A stretch of 64,000 nt of DNA from HGM04593 sp045660825 (lineage in GTDB: Bacteria > Bacteroidota > Bacteroidia > Bacteroidales > Bacteroidaceae): positions 1 to 64,000 of the forward strand of contig JAZREN010000053.1 in NCBI GenBank assembly GCA_045660825.1, given 5' to 3'. How positions within the stretch are numbered: the first letter of the stretch is position 1; each line of letters starts with the position of its first letter. The notes beneath the pieces are model-generated. The model was given only the letters and a program-made list of their open reading frames with translations, was not told where the DNA came from and did not search any database. Positions 34,141 to 41,635 of this stretch are shown here, one piece after another. A program made the position numbers and the translations under genes.

Positions 34141-34557
34141 ATGATCATTGCAGTAGATTTTGACGGAACAATAGTTGAACACAAATATCCAAGTATAGGC
34201 GAGGAACTTCCTTTTGCCACATCCACATTGCGCATGCTTGCTTCGCAGCAGCATCGTCTCATTTTGTGGACGGTGCGTAGGGGAAGACTTTTGGAAGAGG
34301 CTGTAGAGTGGTGCAAGAGCCGCGGTGTGGAGTTCTATGCCGTCAACAAGAATTTTCCCGAGGAGATGATGGAGGGTGAGAATTGTTTCGGTAAGATCAA
34401 TGCCGATTTGTTCATTGATGACCGCAACCTTGGAGGGTTGCCCGATTGGGGTGTAATCTACAAAATGATAAATGAGAAAAAAGAGTGGAGCGATATATTC
34501 CGCGAGCAAACATTGGGCGAAAAGCCAAAGCAAAAGAAAAAAGGTTGGTTCTGGTAA
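34141..34557 (+). CDS. HAD-superfamily hydrolase, small BT0820-like type
   Basis: A 138-residue HAD phosphatase without cap domain. Motif I is DFDGTI at residues 6-11, motif II is the Thr of LILWTVRRG, and the acidic motif IV is LFIDDRNLGG. The C-terminus is basic and Trp-containing (KQKKKGWFW). Small HAD proteins of this type are common in Bacteroides; the substrate is unknown. Stands alone, about 110 bp after the previous gene. Confidence 0.85.
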   Translation: MIIAVDFDGTIVEHKYPSIGEELPFATSTLRMLASQQHRLILWTVRRGRLLEEAVEWCKSRGVEFYAVNKNFPEEMMEGENCFGKINADLFIDDRNLGGLPDWGVIYKMINEKKEWSDIFREQTLGEKPKQKKKGWFW

Positions 34558-34645
34558 AAAAGTGCTGTCATAAATGTGATTATGGCGAGTAATTTGCCTA
34601 TGGTAAGAAAAAGTTGCAAAAAAAGTGAAAAAAAGTGCTGAAAAA

Positions 34646-34676
34646 TTCGCAGTTTCAAATAAAAGTTATACCTTTG
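34646..34676 (+). promoter_or_regulatory. Promoter of first tRNA-Lys
   Basis: TTCG (34646-34649), 19 bp, TACCTTTG (34669-34676). The -33 box differs by one base from TTTG in the second copy, so this copy may be the weaker one. Confidence 0.7.
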
Positions 34677-34693
34677 CAACGCGTTAAGGAAAT

Positions 34694-34766
34694 GCGCTGT
34701 TAGCTCAGTTGGTAGAGCAATTGACTCTTAATCAATGGGTCCAGGGTTCGAGTCCCTGACGGCGTA
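34694..34766 (+). tRNA. tRNA-Lys (anticodon CTT), copy 1
   Basis: A 73-nt cloverleaf: acceptor GCGCTGT/ACGGCGT with two G-U pairs, D arm GCTC...GAGC, anticodon arm ATTGA-CTCTTAA-TCAAT with anticodon CTT, T arm CAGGG-TTCGAGT-CCCTG, discriminator A. CCA is not encoded. Identical to the second copy. Confidence 0.95.
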
Positions 34767-34770
34767 CTGA

Positions 34771-34807
34771 AGTGAAGAAAGTAGAAAGACTTTCTTCACT
34801 TTTTTTA
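34771..34807 (+). terminator. Terminator of first tRNA-Lys
   Basis: AGTGAAGAAAGT (34771-34782) pairs with its complement (34789-34800), loop AGAAAG, then a T-run. Confidence 0.8.
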
Positions 34808-34836
34808 TCTATTTAGTAAAATAATTGTTCTAAAAA

Positions 34837-34867
34837 TTTGCAGTTTCAAATAAAAGTCGTACCTTTG
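34837..34867 (+). promoter_or_regulatory. Promoter of second tRNA-Lys
   Basis: TTTG (34837-34840), 19 bp, TACCTTTG (34860-34867): full consensus. Confidence 0.75.
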
Positions 34868-34884
34868 CAACGCGTTAAGGAAAT

Positions 34885-34957
34885 GCGCTGTTAGCTCAGT
34901 TGGTAGAGCAATTGACTCTTAATCAATGGGTCCAGGGTTCGAGTCCCTGACGGCGTA
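34885..34957 (+). tRNA. tRNA-Lys (anticodon CTT), copy 2
   Basis: Same 73-nt sequence as copy 1, 191 bp downstream, with its own promoter and its own terminator, so the two genes are independent units. Confidence 0.95.
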
Positions 34958-34960
34958 CAG

Positions 34961-34999
34961 AAACGGAGAAAGTTGAAAGGCTTTCTCCGTTTTATTTTT
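34961..34999 (+). terminator. Terminator of second tRNA-Lys
   Basis: AAACGGAGAAAG (34961-34972) pairs with CTTTCTCCGTTT (34981-34992), then TATTTTTG. Confidence 0.75.
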
Positions 35000-35051
35000 G
35001 TGTACTTGTGGGGATGGCATTATCATTGTACAAGTAAAGTACGGGTTCAGT

Positions 35052-35081
35052 AGAAAAAAGTGCTCCTTTCGAGAGCACTTT
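35052..35081 (-). terminator. Terminator of lrgAB
   Basis: On the minus strand AAAGTGCTC pairs with GAGCACTTT, followed by TTTCTA; located 35 bp after the lrgB stop. Confidence 0.8.
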
Positions 35082-35115
35082 GATTTATTGGTTTATTATG
35101 ATAACTGTTGCGTTG

Positions 35116-35808
35116 TTATATCAACCCTTGAAAAAGTATTGCAGCACCTACTGTCATTGCGCCGGCTACGGCAACCGAGAGGCTGCTCATGGCGCCTTCT
35201 ACTTTTCCAAGCTCCATGGCTTTTGCAGTTCCCATGACATGCGAGGCTGTGCCTATTGCTATGCCTTTGGCGATGGGGTCTTTGATTCCCAATATGCGGC
35301 ACAGCAGGCCGCCTGCGATATTCCCGAACAGTCCTGTTATCATGATTGCCGACACGGTAATGGCTACATAGCCGTCAAGTTCCTGTGACAGTCCAATACC
35401 AATGGCTGTGGTAATGGATTTGGGCAACAGGGTGACATACTCGGTGTGTCCAAGTCCAAAGAGTAGCGCCATGGCAAAAATGGAGAATCCGCTTGTGATG
35501 ACGCCCGATGAAATGCCAATGAGTATTGCCGGGAGGTTTTTCTTCAGGATTGTCACCTGTTCATAGAGTGGTATGGCGAGTGCTACGGTAGCGGGTGTGA
35601 GCAGGTAGCTCAGATATTTTGCCCCGTTGTTGTACTCGCTGTACTCAATGCCGGTGACAAGCAGTGTGGCAATGGTCATTGTTATTGCCAGCAGCAGCGG
35701 GTTGAAAAGGAAGAAATTGACCTTTCTCTTTATTATTGTGCCCAGTATATATGTGCCAATGCTTATGCCCACTCCAAAGAAGAGTGAATTGCCCAATATC
35801 TCTTTCAT
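35116..35808 (-). CDS. lrgB: LrgB/CidB family membrane protein
   Basis: A 230-residue protein with about seven hydrophobic segments, including the family pattern LLTPATVALAIPLYEQ and the C-terminal block GIAIGTASHVMGTAKAMELG. LrgB works with the small holin-like LrgA; in Gram-positives and plastids the pair affects cell lysis and glycolate/pyruvate export. I chose the ATG at 35808, which overlaps the lrgA stop by 4 bp. A longer in-frame version adds 78 residues antisense-like in composition (His/Arg/Cys-rich) that overlap lrgA, and is rejected. Confidence 0.9.
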   Translation of the reverse strand: MKEILGNSLFFGVGISIGTYILGTIIKRKVNFFLFNPLLLAITMTIATLLVTGIEYSEYNNGAKYLSYLLTPATVALAIPLYEQVTILKKNLPAILIGISSGVITSGFSIFAMALLFGLGHTEYVTLLPKSITTAIGIGLSQELDGYVAITVSAIMITGLFGNIAGGLLCRILGIKDPIAKGIAIGTASHVMGTAKAMELGKVEGAMSSLSVAVAGAMTVGAAILFQGLI

Positions 35809-36167
35809 TGTTTCTTCTCCTTTTTCTTCATGTTGATGATGAATTGTGTGGCATGTCCTGATGCAAGGATTACAAGCACTGTAGATACAAGTGATATCAC
35901 TATTATTGCAGTGAGGAAGCCTTGCATTATCTCCCACGATTCGAGCAAGCCCACTGTGGCGGGGATGAACATCATTGGCATTATCTGTACCAGAAAATGA
36001 CCGGTTTCTTTCACCGCCTCGAGCTTGATGAAGCCGGTGCATAGTGCAGTGAAGAGTATTGTCATGCCGTAGATGCTTGCCGGGATGGGCAGTGGTATAA
36101 GACGGTTGAGCAGTTCGCCTACAAGCGATATTGCCAAGATTATTTCAAATTGTATGATGTATTTCAT
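35805..36167 (-). CDS. lrgA: LrgA/CidA family holin-like protein
   Basis: A 120-residue membrane protein with four hydrophobic segments. The family signature is LIPLPIPASIYGMTILF, followed by QIMPMMFIPATVGLLE. It is the first gene of a two-gene unit, with a 4-bp overlap (ATGA) with lrgB. A minus-strand terminator lies between it and the DUF4919 gene upstream, so lrgAB is probably transcribed separately or by partial read-through. Confidence 0.92.
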   Translation of the reverse strand: MKYIIQFEIILAISLVGELLNRLIPLPIPASIYGMTILFTALCTGFIKLEAVKETGHFLVQIMPMMFIPATVGLLESWEIMQGFLTAIIVISLVSTVLVILASGHATQFIINMKKKEKKQ

Positions 36168-36184
36168 AGCTTGTTCTGTGGCTG

Positions 36185-36209
36185 TAAAAAAGCCTCCGTT
36201 GGGGAGGCT
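36185..36209 (-). terminator. Terminator after the fabD-amylase-DUF4919 unit
   Basis: AGCCTCC (36191-36197) pairs with GGAGGCT (36203-36209); on the minus strand it is followed by a T-run (TTTTTTAC). Confidence 0.7.
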
Positions 36210-36221
36210 CGTGAGGTATTG

Positions 36222-36878
36222 CTATTCTCTTGAGGCTTGCGAAAGGAAAAGGCTCAAGTCGAAATACACGCGTTGGCCGGGGAACTTTTCCGATGGCTTC
36301 ACGGTGACAATGTTGCAAAGTGTCTCAGTGTCGAGTGTCTGTGAAATGACATTCTCAATCTGTAGTTTGCCGAACATGATGTATTCCTGATCATCGGGGG
36401 TGATGATGCGGAACGGGGTCTCGCTGCTTTTGCCGTCGCCGTAGTAGCATATCATGTCAATGATGTTCTGGTATTTCTTCAGGTATGAGAGGCACTCCTC
36501 GTCGCTCTTGCCGAGCTCTTTAGATGCAATGTATATACTGAACAGGGCATTGAGGCTCACGGGGTTGTATGTGAGTATCTGTTTTGCCGTGTTATATATT
36601 TCTACGTTTTTCTTCTCTTCGTAGAGCCTTTTGAGTGCCTGCTCGTTCTTGTCCTTTCCCGGGTTGTATTGTGGCAGGAATGCCTGACCGTAATAGACAA
36701 GGGCGATGTCATCGACATGGAGCATGGGGTCGTTATCGTTGTAAAGCTTTGTGATTTCCTCGAAATATTCGCGTTCGTGCTTTACAATGTACCCAATGAC
36801 GGTGTCGTTGACTTCCAATTGGCCGAACGCTGCAGTGCAGCCAAGGAAAAGCATTATTGTCAAGAGTATCTTTTTCAT
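36222..36878 (-). CDS. DUF4919 exported protein
   Basis: A 218-residue protein with a signal peptide (MKKILLTIMLFLGCTAAFG, cleavage before QLEV). The mature part is helical and TPR-like (ALKRLYEEKKNVEIYNTAKQ, NPVSLNALFSIYIASKELG), followed by a beta-rich end. DUF4919 is a Bacteroidetes family of unknown function. It starts 3 bp after the stop of the alpha-amylase gene, so the two are cotranscribed; being exported, it probably does not act with the cytoplasmic amylase directly. Confidence 0.85.
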   Translation of the reverse strand: MKKILLTIMLFLGCTAAFGQLEVNDTVIGYIVKHEREYFEEITKLYNDNDPMLHVDDIALVYYGQAFLPQYNPGKDKNEQALKRLYEEKKNVEIYNTAKQILTYNPVSLNALFSIYIASKELGKSDEECLSYLKKYQNIIDMICYYGDGKSSETPFRIITPDDQEYIMFGKLQIENVISQTLDTETLCNIVTVKPSEKFPGQRVYFDLSLFLSQASRE

Positions 36879-36881
36879 AAA

Positions 36882-38567
36882 TCAGATGTTGAATTTGATT
36901 ATAACTCCGCTGTTTGCGGGAACGGTTACTTCGATTTTGTCGTATGGGTTGAGTGGCAATTGAAGTTCCTCGCCGGTCAATAGTTCAACAGCGTTGTGGG
37001 TGGTATTGTTGTGGTTGATACCAAAATAGGCAAATGCCTCCTCGGGGATGGTGATTCCACACTCTTTGGTATTGTCACTGAAATTGGTGGCAATGAGCAA
37101 AAGTTCATTCTCTGTACCTCTTAGGTATGAGAAGATGTGGTGGCTGTCGTACTGCTCGCTCTGTGGGTTGGCATACTGCAGGCCGTAGAACTGTCCGCTG
37201 CAGAGTGCCTCGTCGCTGTTGCAGAGGTTCAGAAGGTGCGCATAGAATGCCTGGAGCGCCTTCTCGTCATCGGTGAGCTCTGTGCCTTTGTAGTCGCCAT
37301 TGCCTTTCCAGCGGCGCAAGGTGTCGACACTCCAATAGTCAAAGATGGTTGTGCGTCCATCCACGCCACTGTAACCCTCTTTGTCCATACCGCGCTCGCC
37401 AAGTTCCTGTCCGGCGTAGAGCATGAATGGTTCTGTGCCGGTTGTTGTAGAGACAATGAGTGCTGCAAGTGCGCGCTCGGCCTTTGCTGCAAAGAAATCG
37501 GATGCAATGCGCTGCTCGTCATGGTTCTCAAGGAATGTGAGCATGTTATTGCGTATGTCGGCAGTGCTCTGCAATGGGTAGCTGATGTCGTTGGCCGATG
37601 TCTGTCCGTTCATCACGGCACGTAATGTGTCGTAGAGTCCGACCTTGTCGTAGAGGTAGTCGAAATGACCTTCCTTGATGAATGAACGATAGATGTGTGG
37701 CTGGTATATCTCGCCAATGAAGATGATTCCGGGGAACTCTTCCTTTATTTTGGGTACGGCCCAGCCCCAGAACTCAACAGGTGTCATCTCTACCATGTCG
37801 CAACGGAAACCGTCAACTCCTTGCGATGCCCAATACTGCAGAATCTTGAGCATCTTTACCCATGTGTTGGGTACGGGTGAGAAACGGCGGTTGCCTGTGC
37901 GGTAATCGATACCGTAGTTGAGCTTTACGGTGTCGTACCAGTCATTGCGTCCGGGTGAGCCGAAGCAGTCGTTTCCGGTTGCACGCAGTGGGCTCTCGCT
38001 GTACTCCTCGTCGGCGCGGTCCTTGGCGTCGATGTTGCAGCCATATGAGTGGTTGCCAAGATAATAGAAATTATTGTGTCCTACAAAGAAGACGTTCTTG
38101 TCGTCGTGCTCGCCGAAGGCGTATGTGCCTTTGGGTGTGTTGTCGCTGTGGTAGTGACGTGCCACGTGGTTGGGGATGAAGTCCATGATTACCTTCATGC
38201 CTGCCTTGTGTGTGCGGTCGATGAGTGCCTTGAACTCCTCACGACGTTTTGCTACGTTGACAGCCAGGTCGGGGTCGTTATCGTAGTAGTCCTTGATGGC
38301 ATATGGTGAACCGGCCTCGCCCTTTACAATGGCGGGGTGGTCGGTGGGTATGCCGTGCTTGCTGTAGTCGGTGCGGGTGGTGTGTTCAATGACGCCGGTG
38401 TACCATACGTGGGTTGTGCCCAAGTCGCGGATAGCCTTGAGGGCTTTTGTTGTTATATCGTTGAACTTTCCGCAACCGTTCTGTTCAATAGTTCCGCCTG
38501 TTACGCACTCGGTGTTGCTGTTGCCGAATAGACGTGGCAAAAGCTGATAAATTATTATTCTTGACAT
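36882..38567 (-). CDS. Alpha-amylase family glycoside hydrolase (GH13), cytoplasmic
   Basis: A 561-residue GH13 enzyme. The four conserved regions are DFIPNHV (129-135), GFRCDMVE with nucleophile D257, IFIGEIY with acid/base E286 and FLENHDEQ with D350. The TIM barrel is followed by a C-terminal beta-sandwich domain (about 480-561). There is no signal peptide (start MSRIIIYQLLPRLFG), so it acts on glycogen or imported maltodextrins in the cytoplasm. It lies between fabD (20 bp upstream) and a DUF4919 gene. The exact GH13 subfamily cannot be read with certainty. Confidence 0.92.
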   Translation of the reverse strand: MSRIIIYQLLPRLFGNSNTECVTGGTIEQNGCGKFNDITTKALKAIRDLGTTHVWYTGVIEHTTRTDYSKHGIPTDHPAIVKGEAGSPYAIKDYYDNDPDLAVNVAKRREEFKALIDRTHKAGMKVIMDFIPNHVARHYHSDNTPKGTYAFGEHDDKNVFFVGHNNFYYLGNHSYGCNIDAKDRADEEYSESPLRATGNDCFGSPGRNDWYDTVKLNYGIDYRTGNRRFSPVPNTWVKMLKILQYWASQGVDGFRCDMVEMTPVEFWGWAVPKIKEEFPGIIFIGEIYQPHIYRSFIKEGHFDYLYDKVGLYDTLRAVMNGQTSANDISYPLQSTADIRNNMLTFLENHDEQRIASDFFAAKAERALAALIVSTTTGTEPFMLYAGQELGERGMDKEGYSGVDGRTTIFDYWSVDTLRRWKGNGDYKGTELTDDEKALQAFYAHLLNLCNSDEALCSGQFYGLQYANPQSEQYDSHHIFSYLRGTENELLLIATNFSDNTKECGITIPEEAFAYFGINHNNTTHNAVELLTGEELQLPLNPYDKIEVTVPANSGVIIKFNI

Positions 38568-38587
38568 TGTTGTGTTCTTTTTTATTT

Positions 38588-39463
38588 TTAAATGCCTGCT
38601 GCGGCTTTAATCTTCTTGATTAGTCCTTGTTGTACGTTGCCTGGGCCGCACTCGATGAATTCGCTTGCGCCATCGGCAATCATCTGTTGTATTGTCTTTG
38701 TCCAGCGTACAGGTGCTGTGAGCTGCGCTATGAGGTTCGCCTTTATCTCCATGGGCGATGTGTATGGCTTGCCGTCGACATTCTGGTATACCGGGCAACG
38801 TGGTGTTGACAGATCAATTGCATTGATGGCGGCCTCGAGCTCTTCTTTGGCGGGCTGCATGAAAGGGGAGTGGAATGCCCCGCTCACGCTCAGTGGCAAC
38901 GCACGTTTCGCACCGGCTTCCTTCAGTTTTTCGCAAGCTTTGGCTACACCCTCTACGCTTCCCGAGATAACAACCTGCCCGGGGCAGTTGTAGTTGGCGG
39001 CCAGTACAATGTCGCCTTCGTCGCTTATTGTGTTGCAGATGTTTTCAACAGTTTCGTCATCGAGTCCAAGTATGGCTGCCATTGTCGACTGCTGCATTTC
39101 GCAAGCCTTCTGCATTGCGAGTGCACGTGCATATACAAGTCTGAGACCATCTTCAAATGTCAGTGCTCCGGCTGCTGTAAGTGCCGAGAATTCGCCAAGT
39201 GAGTGACCGGCAACCATTGAGGGTTGGAAGTCATCGCCTTGCGCAATGGCCGAAATGACAGAGTGAAGGAACACTGCGGGCTGTGTAACCTTTGTCTGTC
39301 GCAAATCCTCGTCACTGCCGTCGAACATTATATCTGTAATGCGGAAGCCCAATATCTCGTTTGCCTTTTCGAAATATTCCTTTGCAATGGGGTTGGTATC
39401 ATAGAGTTCCTTTCCCATTCCGCAGAACTGGGCTCCTTGTCCTGTAAATACGTAAGCTTTCAT
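38588..39463 (-). CDS. fabD: Malonyl-CoA:ACP transacylase
   Basis: Loads malonyl groups onto acyl carrier protein for fatty acid synthesis. The 291-residue protein has FTGQGAQFCGMG at the N-terminus, the nucleophile in GHSLGEFSA (S88) and the catalytic His in SGAFHSPFM. Length is normal. No other fab genes are near; instead it heads a unit with an alpha-amylase. A TATCTTTG -7 box lies 26 bp upstream. Confidence 0.95.
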   Translation of the reverse strand: MKAYVFTGQGAQFCGMGKELYDTNPIAKEYFEKANEILGFRITDIMFDGSDEDLRQTKVTQPAVFLHSVISAIAQGDDFQPSMVAGHSLGEFSALTAAGALTFEDGLRLVYARALAMQKACEMQQSTMAAILGLDDETVENICNTISDEGDIVLAANYNCPGQVVISGSVEGVAKACEKLKEAGAKRALPLSVSGAFHSPFMQPAKEELEAAINAIDLSTPRCPVYQNVDGKPYTSPMEIKANLIAQLTAPVRWTKTIQQMIADGASEFIECGPGNVQQGLIKKIKAAAGI

Positions 39464-39488
39464 TTCTGTTTTTAAGAATATTTAGTGA

Positions 39489-39496
39489 CAAAGATA
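39489..39496 (-). promoter_or_regulatory. -7 element of fabD
   Basis: TATCTTTG on the minus strand, exact consensus, 26 bp before the fabD start; -33 box not clear in the AT-repeat upstream. Confidence 0.55.
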
Positions 39497-39554
39497 ATGC
39501 TTTTTTTCGGTACTGTATATATATAATATAATTTAACTTAATTGTAAGTTATAT

Positions 39555-39588
39555 ATAAAAACAGGACAGCCGATTAGCCGGCTGTCCT
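39555..39588 (-). terminator. Terminator of the kinase-FKBP unit
   Basis: AGGACAGCCG (39563-39572) pairs with CGGCTGTCCT (39579-39588); the minus-strand 3' side is T-rich (TTTTTATATA). Confidence 0.8.
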
Positions 39589-39616
39589 AGAGAAATTCAT
39601 ATGTGTATTGTCTCTT

Positions 39617-40648
39617 TTATTCAGCAGTTGCACTTGTCACGTCGAGCAACTCTACATCGAAACGCAGAGCCTCGTTGGGGCCGATGTCCTGGCCTACACC
39701 TCTTTCGCCATATGCAAGTTCTGATGGAATCCACAATGTGATCTTTCCACCCTTGCCTATGAGCTTCATGCCCTCGGTCCAACCCTTGATTACGCGGTTG
39801 AGTGGGAACTCGATAGGGCTGTCAACCTCTGCCTGGTCTGGCTGGTAGGCTTTGATCATCTCCTGACGCTCTGTTGGCATGTCGCTCCAACGGTTGCTGT
39901 CGAATACTTTGCCGTCCTTTGTGCGGCCGGTGTAAAGGACTTTTACAATGTCTTCATCGTTTACAGCCTTGATGTTGTCGTCGCCGGCAACCTCAACTTT
40001 GTAAAGGATGCCGCTCTCGGTCTTGTTTACTCCTTTTTCCTTTGCAATCCCTGCAAGCCACTCTTCAGACTCTTTCTTGTTCTTTTGTGGAACTACGACT
40101 GTGAAGTAGTTGCGTGTGTACTCCATTGCAAACTCCTCTGTGAGGCGTCCCTTTCCATTGTGGATGTTGTCGATAGCTGTTACAAGTGAGCGCTTGTCAA
40201 TATCGAACTGTACGTTTGATGCACTGTAGGCAATGTCGGCACCTAGGATTGCCGAGATAATCCTTTTCTCCTTCTCATCGTTGTAAATCTGTGCAGTGCT
40301 GTCGTTCATCGCTGCCATTACACGGTCCTGAAGCTCCTTGCTCATATATTTGTCACCAACCTCACGGAAATTTTCCTTGTTGAATGACTCGCCTTCAATT
40401 TTAATTGTTGCCTCGGGGTCAAGCGCCTGTACCATGACGTTGAGCATAACATCATAATCAACCTTGAATGTTGGAATCATGTTCCTTTCAATGCTGTTGG
40501 CAACATCCATACCTACTATGTAAGACAGAGTGTCAATCTTGGCATTATCTGAGAGTATAAGCTTCTTGAATCCCTTTTCTCCCTTGCAGCCACAAGCCAA
40601 TACGGCTGATGTAAGGCATACTAAAACTGATAAAAATACTTTTTTCAT
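39617..40648 (-). CDS. FKBP-type peptidyl-prolyl isomerase lipoprotein
   Basis: A 343-residue lipoprotein: signal MKKVFLSVLVCLTSAVLACGC with the Cys at about 19-21. An N-terminal FKBP dimerisation region (40-130), a helical linker with a second partly duplicated N-domain-like stretch, then the FKBP catalytic domain (about 225-340) with VLYTGRTKDGKVFDS, VIKGWTEGMKLIGKGGK and IPSELAYGERG. It helps folding of exported proteins in the periplasm, like FkpA/Mip. It is 30 bp after the sugar kinase gene and probably cotranscribed with it. Confidence 0.9.
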   Translation of the reverse strand: MKKVFLSVLVCLTSAVLACGCKGEKGFKKLILSDNAKIDTLSYIVGMDVANSIERNMIPTFKVDYDVMLNVMVQALDPEATIKIEGESFNKENFREVGDKYMSKELQDRVMAAMNDSTAQIYNDEKEKRIISAILGADIAYSASNVQFDIDKRSLVTAIDNIHNGKGRLTEEFAMEYTRNYFTVVVPQKNKKESEEWLAGIAKEKGVNKTESGILYKVEVAGDDNIKAVNDEDIVKVLYTGRTKDGKVFDSNRWSDMPTERQEMIKAYQPDQAEVDSPIEFPLNRVIKGWTEGMKLIGKGGKITLWIPSELAYGERGVGQDIGPNEALRFDVELLDVTSATAE

Positions 40649-40678
40649 GATATTATTTGTTTTGTTTATATTATTTTA

Positions 40679-41521
40679 TTATTTGTTCTGTTTATGATAT
40701 TCAATTAGGCCGTCCATTGGGCTGTCTACAATATTGCCTATCGACAATCCAAGGCTTTCGGCGGTTTCCTTGATTTCTTCGCTGAAGTGGATGCCGATGT
40801 TGCCTATTATGTGTATCGGTAACCATGCACGCCTGTATGTCATGGTGTTGCGTTGGAAGAACTGCTTGAAGCACTGTTTGAGCATTGTGCTTATCTCGGG
40901 CACGTTCTTGTTCTCGCTCAAAAAAGGAGTGAAACTCGCTAGCCAACGGTTAGGGAGTGAGCTGTGATAAGTCTTTTCGAGTATGGTGGCAACGTTAAGC
41001 TTGTACTGCTCGAAGAATTTTTCGCGTATATTGCTTGGTAGCTGTTTCTTGAGGCAGTCGCTCAAGAGCTGTCGGCCAAGGTGTGCTCCGCTGCCTTCGT
41101 CGCCCAAGATGTATCCCAGTGATGGGGTGTTGTCAATGATTTTATCGCCATCGAAAAGGCATGAGTTTGAGCCTGTTCCCAAAATGCAGGCGATGCCTTC
41201 CTCGTGCTTGCACAGTGCGCGCGCTGCTGCCAACAGGTCGCTGTTGATTTCTATCTCCTTTGTGTCAAAGATATTCTCAAGCGCCTGGCGCATACGGTCG
41301 TTGGCTGTGTCGTATGCACAGCCGGCACCGTAGAAAAATATTTTTTCGGGTGTATGTGCAGTTATCTCATCGGTGAGTTCAGCTGAAAGAATTTCGAAAA
41401 TCTCCTCGCTTTCCTGATGGGTGGGGTTGAGTCCTTGTGTCTTGACTCTTGCTATGACTTCGTCACCATCGCACAATGCCCAATCGGTCTTTGTAGAACC
41501 GCAATCTGCTATAAGTATCAT
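40679..41521 (-). CDS. BadF/BadG/BcrA/BcrD-type N-acetyl amino-sugar kinase (MurK/NagK-like)
   Basis: A 280-residue ASKHA-fold kinase. The phosphate loop is MILIADCGSTKTDWAL, followed by LGTGSNS and LGDEGSGAHLGRQ. This is the group that includes N-acetylglucosamine kinases and the MurNAc kinase MurK of Tannerella forsythia. Next to it, upstream and on the same strand, lies an AmpG-like MFS carrier, the same neighbour as in the Tannerella murTKQ set, but no murQ etherase follows. I chose the ATG giving MILIADCG; the 29 extra residues of the longer frame lie upstream of a full promoter (41541-41572). Confidence 0.85.
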   Translation of the reverse strand: MILIADCGSTKTDWALCDGDEVIARVKTQGLNPTHQESEEIFEILSAELTDEITAHTPEKIFFYGAGCAYDTANDRMRQALENIFDTKEIEINSDLLAAARALCKHEEGIACILGTGSNSCLFDGDKIIDNTPSLGYILGDEGSGAHLGRQLLSDCLKKQLPSNIREKFFEQYKLNVATILEKTYHSSLPNRWLASFTPFLSENKNVPEISTMLKQCFKQFFQRNTMTYRRAWLPIHIIGNIGIHFSEEIKETAESLGLSIGNIVDSPMDGLIEYHKQNK

Positions 41522-41540
41522 ACTTCTTTTATTATTCTTG

Positions 41541-41572
41541 CAAATATAGCATAAACGAGCGAGAAATATCAA
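41541..41572 (-). promoter_or_regulatory. Promoter of the kinase-FKBP unit
   Basis: On the minus strand: TTG (41572-41570), 21 bp, TATATTTG (41548-41541). Twenty bases before the kinase start; shows that the kinase is not simply a continuation of the carrier transcript. Confidence 0.65.
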
Positions 41573-41635
41573 GTTTGCTTGAATATTTTTCGCAGCGAGC
41601 GTAATCATATTCGAGGTTAACCCCCAAAGTAAACG

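Larger units (their letters stand above)
34641..34961. repeat. Tandem duplication of a tRNA-Lys unit including its promoter
   Basis: Two direct copies of about 130 bp, offset by 191 bp (34641-34770 and 34832-34961). They are identical except for three promoter-region bases (34648 and 34667-34668) and one base just after the tRNA. The terminator sequences that follow differ, so the duplication ends at the tRNA 3' end. Confidence 0.9.

Noticed and set aside
34641..34961. Direct repeat as a possible att duplication from integration at a tRNA gene
   Set aside because: The duplicated unit contains the whole tRNA and its promoter, and nothing but a terminator and spacer lies between the copies. 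A plain tandem duplication explains it better.
35809..36042. N-terminal extension of LrgB by 78 residues
   Set aside because: The extra part overlaps lrgA in another frame and reads as random His/Arg/Cys-rich sequence; the ATG at 35808 gives the standard LrgB start and an ATGA overlap.
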